This document shows positions 10,721 through 23,204 of a stretch of 64,000 bases of DNA, piece by piece. Source of the DNA: Cylindrobasidium torrendii FP15055 ss-10 (Eukaryota; Basidiomycota; Agaricomycetes; Agaricales; Physalacriaceae). The notes beneath the pieces are model-generated. The model saw only the letters and a program-made list of their open reading frames with translations. It ran no database searches and was not told where the DNA came from. The stretch spans positions 1 to 64,000 of the forward strand of contig KN880544.1 in the NCBI GenBank assembly GCA_000934385.1. The letters run 5' to 3'. The stretch's first letter is position 1. Every line of letters begins with the position of its first letter. Position numbers and translations under genes: made by a program.

Positions 10721-12889
10721 TCATTTTTGTACTCGCTTGACTCGCAAGGGCATGCTGTCTTTCGGTTCTGACCACAAGCGTCAGAATGGCTCCCATATCA
10801 ATGCAACACACTCACTCATTGTGACGGCGGCTGTTGGAATTAGTACTTGTCCCTCTACCGACGGTTCGAAAGCAAAGTTGTTGATAAGGGCCCTGCAAAA
10901 CCATTGGTATCGTCCTATGAACGTCGGCTTCAACACTTACCCGACAATAGCTTTCATTTCAACAATTGCCATGGTCTTCCCAATACACGCATGCGGGCCC
11001 TCAATGAACGTTAAGAAATGGGCGCGAGGGGGAAGATGAGCCCATCGTTCAGGACGGAACTCCTCCGCGTCCGCGCCCCAAATCTCTGTCCAGGTGTTGA
11101 CTACGCGGATGGGTATGTAGAAGAGCGTCCCGGCAGGAATGTAGGCGCCGTCGATGTAGTCGCTCTTGTCTGCTCTTCGGATTGTCATTGGTACGGGTGG
11201 TAGAAGGCGAAGGGATTCCATGCTATGTCAATGCCGAAATATCTTAGCTTTTGGAGACAAAGACGAGGAAACCGCGTACATAACATGTTCGAGATACTCC
11301 ATTTCCTTCAGTTGTTTATAATCCGGGCGGCCATCTGCAGCGTCGAAAGCAGTCTTAACTTCCTGACGGAGTTTGTCCTGAGCCTCTGGGTTGCTTGCTA
11401 ATAAGAAGAGTGTCTACTGCGCATGAGCAAGTCAGGCAGTTGCATCGATGATCAACGCACCCAGGCGAGCCCACTGGCCGTCGTCTCATGCCCCGCTCCC
11501 AGGAAAGTCAATACCTGGTCCATCATCTCCTGGTCGGTCATCACATAGTCGTCTGCTGCTGATCCAGGTTTCTTCTCCATGCCAGCTTTGCGTGCACGCA
11601 CGAGAATTGACATAATATCTTTCTTCGAGTCGTTATCAGAGACTAATGAGGCGTCGGCGACCTTCTCAGCTAGCAGGTCGGCTGAGACGCGCTTGATGCG
11701 ATTCATGCAATTGATCATGGTATGTCCTGGGTCTATTGAGAGTCAGTAAACCAACACAAGAGCCGGCACGATGAGAGACGTACTCAAGCTTTTGTGGAGA
11801 TCAAATATCCAAGAGTTCCGTTGCAGCCAGCCAGACCGTGACAGACGCCCCATGCCTGGGATACTGAAAAGTGCAATGAAGCCCGCAAGGTTCTCGCCTG
11901 AGGATTGTGTGATGGTCAGTTCAATCATCGTAGAATCGTACAACAAGGTGCTTGAAGGGACTGACCTGACTGCAAATTGAGGAGTTCCTCGTATGCCTCA
12001 GCCAGCTCGTTATGGGGGTTATGGAGCGAGTCTGTGCGATATCCGAAGGCAGTCGAGCAAATGATATCTAACGCCGCTCTCGACACTAGCTTCCGCGTGA
12101 ACACGACATGGCCACAGGTATACTGTCAAAGCGTACCCCACTCATACATGGGCAGTATCTTGCCATTCTGCGGTACCACTAGCGCATCTATGTGGCCATT
12201 GAGGATTTCGATAAGCCTGAAACGCACTATGAGCTCCCTGAAATAAAAGCGATACAAGTGGACGCACGCCTCGATGGGTTCGTAGTACATTTCGACCTCT
12301 GTCATAGGTGTCAACGACGCGCATACGATTGCGAAATTTGATATACATACGCGGCACAAGATGCTGAAGACCGAATGCTGGATTCATGGCCCTCTTCATC
12401 TGCCTATGGTCTCTGCCTTCGACGGTAAGCAGTCCGTAACCAGCTACTGATCCCAGCACATATTGCATGAACCTAGGCTAAGTATAATCAGTTCAGCGCA
12501 GCGGAATTGGCAAGGGAAAAGAAATATGTACGCGTGGATAGCTGCCCCAGTCGCTAACAAGAATCTTGTGCAGGGCTTCGCGGGATGCGAGGATCATTCG
12601 TTCGACGCCGATAGGCCCTACAACGCGCACAACGGGTCCATATTCCTTCACCCATTGGCGCTGAGGGATGCCCGCCTCATTGCTGAGCATATAACCGAAC
12701 TGCCCAGCAATAATCGGGCCCAGCGGTGGGCCTGGCAAGTGTCGAAGTGGAGAAAGAAAACGGGGATACAGGTACAGGCGGTAGACGAGCAGGCATATTG
12801 GGGAGACTAACTTGGCATGAGCAAGTGTAGAAGACGAGGATGCGGAGAGAAAACGTACGAAAAGTGATAAAGATGAGATATGTGAGCAT
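10721..12889 (-). CDS. cytochrome P450 monooxygenase
   Basis: This is a microsomal P450 that would use NADPH-P450 reductase; the substrate is unknown. The N-terminal exon starts at the ATG at 12889 ([10 protein letters not shown]), giving a membrane anchor after splicing into [11 protein letters not shown] and the proline hinge [11 protein letters not shown]. The C-helix region is [15 protein letters not shown]. The I-helix is [15 protein letters not shown] (AGxxT). The K-helix is [10 protein letters not shown] (ExxR). The PERF-type motif is FRPERW. The heme loop [11 protein letters not shown] supplies the cysteine ligand. The last splice gives [21 protein letters not shown] and TGA at 10721, a normal P450 C-terminus. 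All key residues are present and there are many short introns. It resembles large Agaricomycete P450 clans; I do not assign a CYP number. Confidence 0.9.
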
Positions 12890-13304
12890 GATGGTAGGAA
12901 ACAAGGACGAAGGTGCAGGGATGTTGAGATCTCTACTATGAGCGCATAAGCCGTGGCCCGTGGGCTGACTTCGCTGCAGTGGAGTGACTGACGGGTATTG
13001 AAAGGGTTTGCAATCACCGGCAGGTCAGCTGGACGTCTCGTTCAAATAACGAGCATGTTACTCGATAGTTGGGCATTGAAATATGATTGGCTCTTATCTG
13101 TCGTATGTGTACATCGCCAAAGGGATTTACACAGTAAGAGGAGAGTACAGTGATGACTTGATATTAACAACCTCAAGTCGAGTGAATGATCCTGAATGAT
13201 CGAGTTCGGTTTTTCTTCTTACCACCAAGAACCAGATGTTATTTGCACTAAATTCCGATTTTTATTTGTTTCTTTCAAAGCTAGCTAAGGTCGGCATACT
13301 TGAC
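12890..13304. other. intergenic between P450 and MYND gene
   Basis: It lies upstream of the P450 and downstream of the MYND-finger gene. I see no coding segment. Confidence 0.5.
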
Positions 13305-15256
13305 TCAGTACAGGAACTCCTTCGTCGCCCTCTGCTCTGTGATGGGCATGATACACAGCACAAGTTGGACTGTGCTTCTACGCAATGCCTCTTCCACAGG
13401 TTTCGTCCATCCGTCTGGCCTGTTCATCCTCATCACGGAGCTCTTCAGATCAGGATCTTCTGCGTGTGTAATCCGCCCTTTGGGAGGGTATTGACAGTAG
13501 TCCACCTCCACTGTAAGGAGCCTAGGATTGGCGTTTGGGTGACGCGCAAGATATGCCTCTTTTTGCCCATACAGCGCTCCGCCGGGTAGCAACATCCTCC
13601 CAGCGTCCTGCATCCCGATGAATCTCATGTACATGCGATTCCTCAAAGAGCCAGTGGATGGCAGTATGAGCTGCTTCTCGATATCTGGATGCGTATGAGA
13701 TAGGAAGACAGGTGAACGTCTTGTGTGCGGTTGATTTACCTTTTTGGTACGCTTGCTCTCCTTTGCAGCGAATCTTGTGGTTGGCCCAGTCAAATGACTG
13801 GCAGCGTTCGGAGCAATAATACATGATGTTGCAACCCGAACACATCTTGTGCCGCACATTAATGGCTCTCGGGACACTAGTGTCATTGAACAGTGAGTAT
13901 AAAGGACAGTTCTAGAGGAGATGACATCAAAAGAGGTATCTGGATTAGGGTCAGAGGGCTCACCGTGGGCTCGCTACAAAGCATTTCTGGCCGACGACGA
14001 TACTGCGAGGCAAGTTTCCAGCGCTCATTCGTCAATTCTCTCAAGTCTTCCCATATCTCCCACATCTCCTTATTATCCCGGGGTATCTCACCCGCCATCC
14101 TGGGCTCCCAGACTCTGACAAAGTGATGCAACTGCTTCAACACCTCGTAATATACTGCAAATCGTTTAGCGAGGTTGAACACCGGTCGGATGGTTGCGTT
14201 TGCGCTTGCAACACGTTCAGGATGTGTGCCGGAGTCGTGAAGACCAATGGTAGCTACAAAGGTGAAGCAGGTGTCCAGTAAATCTGCGTGTAGTATGCGC
14301 TCTGCGTGCACTGGCCCAAGGCTCATGAACTGGAACAATGTCACGATGAATATGACTGCCAGACCCCGAATATCGTCCAACTTGGCATCCTCTTTGGTCT
14401 TGTCGAAGAGTAGAATTGTACTCCGCATCGCACCTGCGATACGCTCCGCCCAGGCTAGGGTCATGTATTTCGACCGAGTGGGCTCCTGACGCATAAAAGC
14501 TGTGATATTGGAGAGCGACCACCGAACGTCCTCGTAGTCGCGTTGGTGGCATGCGTGCATGAGCCGTGTAGCCACTATTCCGTCGACTACATCGTGGTCA
14601 CCTCCAAGAGCGTTGACAAACTGCAGTGCAAACTTGTTGCCCGTCTCAAATCCGTGCACAACACCAATAGAGAGCAAGTTTGACACTACCTGGCTCAGAT
14701 GGCGGTTTCCGAGATCAGTTGACCGTTCGGAATACCAGAGTCTTGTCCATGTCGCGCAGAACTCCGGACGATTCTCTAGGGTACGGACGAGTGCTGGACA
14801 TTCCTTGGCCATATTGCAGTAGAATACCGGTACGTGGTGAATGATGCGCTGCTTGAATTCGCGTGCGCGTTCGGTGCTCATCGTCTTCTCCACGCAAGCC
14901 TCGATGAAGAACGTTGTCCAAGTCCATATCGCATGCCATGCGTCTGGCCTAGAAATGAGCTGTTTGGTCTCGGGGCAGATAAATGCAGAAGCAGTCAGAG
15001 CTATGAGCCCTTCTAATGCACGCTTCATGGAAGGCGTTGGAAACAGCCTCACTTGTGTCGCCAATGGGAAGTCGTCCAACCGAAGGTTTATAATCGCCGC
15101 TTCGACGGAGCCAGTGATCATATGCATCATAGCGGGATTGTTTCTACTCATTTCCATGCCCCGCCTTGCCATGTACGCCAACTCATCCATGGCGTCTATA
15201 TCGCCGCGCATGGCACGATGCATGTCGCGCTGAAATTTGGTCAATGATCTAGCCAT
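13305..15256 (-). CDS. MYND-type zinc finger protein
   Basis: A first exon of about 430 residues, largely helical and without a recognised domain, starts MARSLTKFQRDMHRAMRGD at 15256. Splicing at the GTGAGC donor near 13965 gives the MYND finger: CSEPTNCPLYS, then MCSGCNIMYYCSERCQ and SFDWANHKIRCK. These cysteines and the histidine bind two zinc ions, and MYND domains usually mediate protein-protein contacts. A second intron joins QK to DIEKQLILPSTGSLRNRMYM, and the protein ends KEFLY at 13305. MYND proteins of this architecture are numerous in Agaricomycetes and mostly uncharacterised. The domain call is secure; the biological role is unknown. Confidence 0.85.
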
Positions 15257-15647
15257 CGATTTCGAGAGTGTTGCGAGAGTACTTTTAATCTGTCTGCATC
15301 CTCTCTATTGTTGACAGCATACGCATCAAGCATGCGTTGCGTAGTTCCAGGAAGGCGCTGCATGGTGGTTTACCTCAAGTTGTTGGTGTGCATGTATTTG
15401 GCACACGCCCTTCCCCTAGTTCCACCGGCATGACCTTCCTTTCTGAGTAGCGCCGACACATGCATAGTAAGTAATCTCAGCACAGTATTAAAAGGTTGTT
15501 CTTATGCTAAGTGCTCATTGGACAAACAATCGGGATATTCGCGTAGTCTCACAGTCCCTTGCTTCTGGCTGGATCTTTCAAACAAAAGAACGACTGGATT
15601 TGGCGCACATATAAATGATACTAGATAATTTACGCTCTTCTCTTTCC
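15257..15647. other. intergenic, MYND gene promoter side
   Basis: No gene is seen. It separates the 5' end of the MYND gene from the 3' end of the second F-box gene. Confidence 0.5.
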
Positions 15648-17245
15648 TCAACACACTATGCAGTCCGCGGAGCCTGGAGGATCTTCCGGCGCGTCAAGAC
15701 CCTCCAGTGCGCCTGGGATCTGATAATTGTGCATCGCAGGAGGAGCTGTGAGCGGGACTTCCTCGACCACGGCCCTAGGATCCTGCCACTCCAGGCCCTC
15801 GTTCATGAACAGCGTCCCATAGTCCATGTAATGGAATGGCGCCTGTTGCCTAAACTCGCGGGCTTCCCATCGCCTGTCACCTATAAACATGTAAGTATAC
15901 GCAAAAGCGGGCAGGAGAACCACAAACGGAGTCTGGCTGAGATTGAGATTATGCCTGGAGCGCGAGACCCGATGGCGACGAGGTAATCCCAAGTGTCGTC
16001 TGAGATGTTCGAGTAGTAGTCAGGGTCGTCAGTGATGTTGATCCTGTTCATGGATGACATGTCGTCCTCGCCGATACGCTCGTTGAGTATGTCTGCTATA
16101 GCATCCCATTGCAAGGCTTCAAACGGTTTTGGGACCTCGTAATACGCATGGCTAACGATATCCAGGTTTTCCAAGTGTGCGAATGGCGAGTAATGGCGTC
16201 CCCGGAGGAGAAACTCCATATTGATGGCTTCAGAGAGCATAATGACGAGAGTCTTGACGCTTTCGTGAAGAGGATCAAATTCGCTGTCGTACCAAGCAAA
16301 GAGGCCGCCATCCTCGCCTGGATGCCAACCGCGACCCAGCTCGAGGACTGAGGGGCGGCACTGCGACTCCACTATGAGCTTCTTGATAATCTCTTGGTCG
16401 GTGTCGTGCAGAGTGAGGGAGTAAATATTGGGGCAGAGAAGGGCGGTGAAGAGGTCAGGATGGGAGTGTCCAATAGAGAGAGAGATAAGGGAGGGAAGTT
16501 TGACGGGTTCGACGCGGGATATCGGTTCGTGTGTACCAGTAGTGTTCATTTCATGTTGCACAATGAGGAGATCTTCAAGAACGGCGCAACCGGACAGTGC
16601 TTCGAGGAGTTTGTCGGCAGTACATGATACCAAAAGCTCGAGGCGAACGAGGCGGGTCCAAGTGAGCTCGGTCACGAATACTTGGTCTGAAAGCTCCTGG
16701 TCCTCTGCGTAGAGAGATAGATATCGAATGTTGGGGCAGTGACCGAGGATCGGAACAAGTCCTTTGGCTTTGGGAGCGTATGCGATATCCAGCGCCAGGC
16801 CATCCAGCATAGGCATAGGCGAGTCTGCTATCTTCTGCAGCTGGTCAAAGTCTGCACCACAGCATACGAACAAGTGTTGAATTCTCTCGGTGTTGCATTT
16901 GAGTTCGGTGAAGATAGATGATTGAATATGTTCGTGAACGGCCACATCCAGTGGTGCGTTGCCGGACCGCGAGAGGCAAAGCTGCGCCAGATGGTGGCCT
17001 CCGTTGGTGAGCCCACTAAATCGAAGCCGGTTCCATAGGGACTGTGTGCTGATTGCTACTGTTCTCCAGCGTCGGCATGTCCAGGTAATGGCCCAGGGCA
17101 ATGGATTAGCGAAATTGTGCATAGCAGGGACGTCGTGGCTTTCGAACATGCAGATGTCGAATATCATGCATAGTAGCTCGTTTGGCAGGGTATTGATTGG
17201 GGGTACGTTGTCCGCCTCATCATTCTGCACGAACAAAGCCGACAT
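15648..17245 (-). CDS. F-box-like protein with LRR-like repeats
   Basis: The protein starts MSALFVQNDEADNVPP at the ATG at 17245. The F-box follows: INTLPNELLCMIFDICMF, then WAITWTCRRWRTVAIST and SLWNRLRF. Next comes QLCLSRSGNAPLDVAV, a stretch shared by many Agaricomycete F-box proteins and by the F-box gene at 23205-24832 (LCIERTGNAPIHFNV), so the two look like paralogues. The frame closes early unless a ~49-nt intron (GTTTGT donor near 15940, TAG acceptor near 15893) is removed. Splicing then gives ISARLRDRRWEAREFRQQAP and a coherent tail to TGA at 15648. It is a probable SCF substrate adaptor with unknown target. Confidence 0.83.
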
Positions 17246-18032
17246 AGCGATGACGGTGGTAAGTTGGAAAGGTGAGAGCAAACGCCGGACTCACTGGTCT
17301 TGCGGACCGGATGCCGGTCGGCACAATGGCCCAAATGCCGGATCTGCCGAAGAACTACCTTTGTCCTGCCTTTGTCCTTTCTTTATTCACAGGCAACAAT
17401 AAAGGATCTGGGCGAATACAGTCAATGTTAGCTGTTTCATGAGTTACAATAGCAGCACATGCTCAGGATTCTAGAGGACACACGGTACAGTCTACTAAGT
17501 GCAGCTGTTATTGTGGGAAACCCGTTTCGACGATTCGACATCTAGATAATCTTGGGATAATCCCTCAAAAAGCCGGTGATATAGTCATTTGACTCTCCAA
17601 ATTGATACAGAAACTTATCCCCTTCAAAGCTTATACTCAGAATTATGCCTGTGAGAAGTCGAGACTCAAGAACAGCCGCCCAGGGCATAGCTGCACTTCT
17701 ATGCAAAGGCAAATTGTGTGGATCTGTTGGGCTGTGTTATAAGCATACTCAAATTGACGCCAAGATTTTAGTTCCAATAGACTTGCGTACAAGCGTGGCG
17801 CACAATGGAATATCTGATGCTTACGTGATGGATGGGATTCATGGGACATGTTGCTTAGGTAGCAATGGACACTCACGTAGATCCGCATTTTCCAAGATGG
17901 CGTCGATCGATACAACAGAATGAATAATACATACAACACACAGGTGCTATACAACATTCTACGCGTTCTACACATAAGGCCCGCTTCAACAGACCCCTCG
18001 GCATTGCCTGGGTGCCCTAGTGACTAAACTGT
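17246..18032. other. intergenic without recognised gene
   Basis: It lies between the F-box gene start and the eIF3e stop. Several short open frames exist but none is protein-like. I see nothing else. Confidence 0.5.
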
Positions 18033-19512
18033 CTACTGTGCAGCAACGGCCTGTGGTTGACGACCTGCCATCGCCGTACCCAGCGCCTGTGTCCGTAATG
18101 ACAGTCCACGCGTCTTTTCGATGACCGACTGGTAGACGGGAAGTGCGGTGCGAGAGATGTTGATAACGTTCTTTTCAAGGTCGATCTTGGCATCTGCTCC
18201 CATGCGGGTCTCACGGATGAGGTTGACGATGTACTTCTCGCCTTCATCGCGGTCGAGGTTGAGGCGGTCGGAAAGGTCGCTGGGAGCAGTCATTAGCACA
18301 AGTTAGAAAGGTAGACAAGAAGACGCGTACCCGATATCAATCTTCTGATGTATTCTGCAGTACGCCTCACTGATGAGGTAGCGGGCATTGTCGAGGAACT
18401 CATCCCTGAAGTTCTGGAGGAAAAAGTCGTTCACGACGACAGTTTCCGCCTTGCCCAGCTCCTTCTGTGCACTCTCAAAGTCGAACTCGACGTAGAGTTC
18501 CTTCAAGAAGTTGGTGACGGGGTCAACGTATTGATATTCCTCCATTTGGATCACTTTGACGACTTCACGAATGGCGTTGCGGACACGAGAGGAGCCAGTG
18601 GTAGTCGCTTTGCGGGAGAGGATGGCGGCGGTGGTGAGGTAGCGCAGGATCCATGGGCATGCGGTTTGGATGGTATTGAGGTACGTTGGAGAAAGGAAGG
18701 TCTCAAGGAGGAGAGTGCGGCCAGTGGGGTGATTGAAGTACACAAATAGTGACCAGTGAAGAAGCCATGTGCGTGAATGCAGTTGGCTGAGGGCAGCGGA
18801 ATTGGAGGACATGTGTGGTTGCCGGGAGTCGATGACTTCGCGCAGAGAGTTGAGCTCCTCGAGCGCAATATCCCATCGGCCGATGAGAATGTCCGACGCG
18901 AGCTTGCCCCAGTGAGCGGAAAGGTTGAGCTCGTTGTCGGTGGAAAGAACGCGGAAATGATAAAGGTAGTCGGCTGCGCCGCTGTAGTTTCCGTACGAGA
19001 ATTGGAACTTTCCAAATGTGTACAGGGCATTTATTTGCTCGTGGGTGACCTGGAAAACAGTCAGAGATGGAATCAGTTGTAGAGGGTAACTTGTACGTTG
19101 TAGTGCTCCTTCAGATATTGCAGGTTCTGGTTCTTGTCCTGACGCAATGATTGCGCGACCTCTGGGTTCTCAATTACATCCAATACAGCCTGAGCCTCGT
19201 TTTGTAAACGTTCGTGTGTGGAGACGGCGCTCTCCTTGCGCTGATCGAACTCTGTTTCGCGGTCTAATCAGAACAGGTTGCATCGGGAGTGTTTTCAAAC
19301 GCACCCTCTGGCACAGGCTGGTCAGGATAAACTTTTTCGAAGAACGACGCGGCATAGTCGAACATATTGGTGCCCTTGGCTAGGTCATATTGGGCAAGCG
19401 CAAGGTCTTTTGCAGGGAAAAGCTCAGATTCAGTGAGGTGGGCAAGAAGAGGGAAGGCTAGATGGCGGTCCAAATAGCCAATTATTTTGTTTGAGATATC
19501 GTGCTCAGCCAT
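18033..19512 (-). CDS. INT6: eukaryotic translation initiation factor 3 subunit e
   Basis: eIF3e (Int6) is a PCI-domain subunit of eIF3, which binds the 40S ribosome and promotes mRNA recruitment. The N-terminus MAEHDISNKIIGYLDRHLA and FPLLAHLTESELFPAKDL is diagnostic. Exons continue with ERLQNEAQAVLDVIENPEVA, VTHEQINALYTFGKFQFSYG, NYSGAADYLYHFRVLS and LASDILIGRWDIALEEL. The C-terminal PCI/winged-helix part has FLQNFRDEFLDNARYLISEA, YCRIHQKIDI, then IVNLIRETRMGADAKIDLEK and NVINISR. It ends AVAAQ, TAG at 18033. Introns lie near 19262-19305, 19050-19095 and 18280-18330. The gene is divergent from the NF-X1 gene, with 353 bp between the two start codons. Confidence 0.93.
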
Positions 19513-19865
19513 CGTCGCCGTCGAGGAAATAGATCAAGAGTCGGCGATCGGTGATTCTCACAGAAATCTACTCGCATGGCTTTCGCCGGCGGACCGATTG
19601 CCGGACCAGCAGTGAGATTGCACTGCACGCCATTATCCGACCTTATACTCTATTAACTTGTAACTCTACCACGACAACCTTTATTTCTGCGAACGCCTGA
19701 AAACTCCGCTTTTACTCACTTACCTGGGCGGTGCTCCCTTTCCCACCGCATTTTCGTCTGAGTCACTCGCTCCCGGAGTCACAGTCATCTCAAGTCCAAG
19801 GCGTTGCATATAACGGCGGCAGACAGCATCCACCACACAAATCAAGCGCATCACCCACTCAGTGC
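19513..19865. promoter_or_regulatory. shared divergent promoter region, eIF3e / NF-X1
   Basis: The 353 bp lie between two start codons pointing away from each other and must hold both promoters and 5' UTRs. I see no clear TATA box, which suits housekeeping genes. Confidence 0.5.
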
Positions 19866-22800
19866 ATGGACATAGTCCCAGCCCCGCCACCTGCCGAACC
19901 GGGCGGAGGTCGCCAGAACAATGGACGACCTCCTCGCAGGCGCGGTAACAACGCTAATCCCGCGCCCGACGCCTCAAACGATGCCCGGCGCAATCCACCG
20001 GATGCTCCTGCCTCTGTACCAGGATCATCCCGTGGTCCCAAGACTCGCAAGAACGAGCGTAAGCCGCCACGCTCAACGCATGACAGTCATCCGAAATCGG
20101 CAAACGGCGAGACCAATGCAGCTCCCGCCAAGCGACGTGGACGGGGCTTCAACGGCGGCTTAACGGACGGCCGCGCGGGAGGACCATCGTTGAAACCCTA
20201 TCGCCCGAAGTACGACTTGCCAGATACTGCAGCAGACGACCTTACATCGACCCTTACCCGTTCACTGAGCGTCCATCCGTACGCAGATTGTCCTATCTGC
20301 TTTAGCGCCATCCATCCGGCTCAGCCAACTTGGTGTTGCTCCCCAGAAATCCCAGTCATCGACGACAACCCTCAATACTGCTGGACGCCATTCCATCTCA
20401 AATGCGTTCGCTCTTGGGCTGAAAAGAGCCATAAAGAAGTCAGGGAGGCTTGGATCGCGCGCGGCCAAGATCGCAATGGCGAATGGCGCTGCCCCGGCTG
20501 TCAAGGCAAGCGTCACGAACTGCCCAAGGGCTACAAGTGCTTTTGTGGCTCGACACCATCCCCCAACACTCGTCTGGCGACGCCTCATTCTTGCGGCAAT
20601 CCATGCTCTCGTGTTCGTAAAGGATGTCCTCACCCGTGTCCTCTGCCGTGTCATCCTGGACCCTGCCCTCCTTGCAAGATCATGCTGGAGGTGCCTTGCC
20701 CATGTCCCCGCTCGAAGGTCGTCCCTATTCGATGCGGTGAAGATACTCGAATCACCTGTGGGGAACCCTGCAGCCGAGAATTGAACTGCGGGAAACACCA
20801 GTGCCAGCGCTCTTGTCATCCCGGCCCTTGTGCATCGTGCGATGTATCCGTTACCCAAACATGCTGGTGTGCCGACAATTCTCGACAAATCACTTGTGGA
20901 CTTGGAGAGAAATGGGGTGACGGAGCGGGATGTAACGGCGAGGCAGGGGTTGTCGAGCGGCTTGGATACCAGTGTGGCAAGATTTGTGCAAGGTATTTCA
21001 GGTCATTCTCGTCGCTTTCCTCGATTCTCAACCCATTCCGCTAGGACATACGATTGCGGCGTGCACACCTGTGAAAAGACTTGCCACCCCTTGGTCGCCA
21101 AGTCCTCTGTCTGCCCTCTTGCACCTTCCCAGATAGCAACTTGTCCTTGCGGTAAAAAAATAATCGGCGCCGACTTCCCCGAACGGACATCGTGTGAAGA
21201 TCCTGTTCCAAAATGCGACGCACCATGCCTAAAGCCCTATACTCTCTGCGAACACTCATGCATGTTCAAATGCCATCTAGGCGACTGTCCACCTTGCCAG
21301 CAAGTCATCAAGAGACCTTGTCGATGTGGTTTTACCACCCAGTCTGTCAAATGCTGCGAGCTCTACGCCACTGACGACGAGACTGGCTTACGTGTGGAAG
21401 TTCCTGTTATGTGCAGCAAGCCTTGTCTGGCGCAGAGGGCTTGTGGGAAGCATCAATGCAACCGTGTATGCTGTCCCCTTGCGTCTTTAGCCCCAGGGAA
21501 GGGCAAAAAGCGACGGGCGGAGATTTCTATGCTTGCAGAGGATAGAGAGGGATGGCATGAATGTGACCTTGTCTGCGGGAGGTTGCTTTCATGTGGAAAT
21601 CATCGATGCGAACAAAGGGATCACATTGGAATGTGTCCGCCATGCCTTCAGAGTTCCTTTGAAGAGGCAAGTCCCTTCGTTCAATACTCATTGAACCGTC
21701 TAATCATTCTGCAGGCCATTTGCTTCTGTGGACAGACTGTACTTGAACCGCCGGTCCCTTGTGGCACACAAGTTCGTTGCCCGTATCCCTGTGTGATGGC
21801 GCCTCCTCCTTGCGGCCATCCGAAGACACCCCATGTCTGTCATGCCGACGACGTCCAATGCCCAGCATGTCCGTATTTGACCGACCGGCTCTGTGCGTGT
21901 GGGGCGAAGACGGTTGGAAACATGAAATGTTCTCTGGCGCGTGACAAGATCAGCTGTGGGACGGTGTGTGGGAAGCCATTGGATTGTGGTGCGCATCGGT
22001 GTCCCCGCGTATGTCACGTTGGCGAATGCGCGCCTTGCACGACGCCCTGCGGTAAGCCCCGGAAGTTATGGTGTGTTGTCTATTGGTGTCCAGAGAATTA
22101 AGACGCTGACTCGCAACTAGCCTTCCTGCTGTCCACGCATGTACCGAGCCTTGTCATGCACCCGCAACGTGCTCTGAGGTCGAGCCATGTCAGACTGTGG
22201 TCGAGTTGACGTGCCCGTGTGGACGTATCAAACAGACTGTTCGATGTGGGCGTAGCACGACAAACCCTGGCGGTCGACACGATGGAATCAAGTGCACATC
22301 TGAGTGCGACCTCGCCAAGCGCAATGCCCGACTCGCTTCTGCTCTTGGAATCAACACTGCTGGACGTGCGCTGCGGGAAGACGCAGTCTACAGCGAAGAT
22401 CTGCTTGCGTTCGGGCGCGCGAACGACAAGTTTGTGGCGCTAGTGGAACGGACGTTCAAGGAGTTCGTGGCTAGTGCAAAGAAAATCCAGGTGCTACCGC
22501 ATATGCCTGGGGAACGGCGACAATTCGTTCTTGGACTCGCAGAGGTGTATCGCATGGATACTCAGATGGTGGACCAGGAGCCGCACCGGAGCGTCCAACT
22601 CATAAGGAGGATTGATACGAGGATGCCGGCGCCCTTGTTGAGTACGGTGCTGGCGGCGACGCATCGACCTGGGTTAGGACGTCTTGGGAACTTGAGGAGT
22701 GTTGGGGGCAGCAGTGTTGGTTCTGGGGTAGCCAATGCATCTGATGGAGGGACGCGACCAAACAAGAGCTGGGGACCGCCAAGCGGGGGACCGGCATCGG

Positions 22801-23030
22801 TGCAGCTAAACCCGTCGGCTGGAGCCTACAGACCACCTGGCGCACGGTCTGGCGTGTCGACTCCAACTGCTCCTGCATCGAGAGTAGCTACGCCGCCTGT
22901 TGCTGCATCATCGAGAGCGGCTACGCCCCCAGTGGCCAGGGTTATTGTACCTCTGCCTAGTGTGCCTGCTACTGACGCGCCTTCGGTCTCGCCTGGGGAC
23001 GTTCCGGATGACTGGGAGGACGACGAGTAG
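19866..23030 (+). CDS. FAP1: NF-X1-type zinc finger protein (FAP1-like)
   Basis: NF-X1 proteins are RING-type E3/transcription regulators; yeast Fap1 binds the FK506-binding protein Fpr1. The ATG at 19866 starts MDIVPAPPPAEPGGGRQNN. A basic Pro-rich N-terminus is followed by a PHD/RING-like finger (CPICFSAIHPAQPTWCC, WTPFHLKCVRSWAEK, WRCPGCQGK). A series of NF-X1 fingers follows (CPHPCPLPCHPGPCPPC, CGKHQCQRSCHPGPCASC, CGVHTCEKTCH, CGAHRCPRVCHVGECAPC). A C-terminal R3H-like region (AKRNARLASALGI to VLPHMPGERRQFVLGLAEVY) and a Ser/Pro/Thr tail end in an acidic DDWEDDE. One intron near 21669-21716 has a GC donor (GAG/GCAAGT) and is 48 nt without stop. Another (near 22063-22121) restores KPRN/LPAVHACTEPCHAP. 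Confidence 0.9.
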
Positions 23031-23204
23031 AAACGTAGACTAATTATGGTACTCATGTTGCGTATTTTGTAAGCATATGCACGGTGCAGTCAAGATCCTC
23101 GTCACGTTCAAACCTGAGCTTCAAGTCGGTGTGGTGGGTCAAAAATGTATGCTATTTCATTGAGCCACATTCTACTACGGAATAAGAACGTAAAACCACT
23201 TGAT

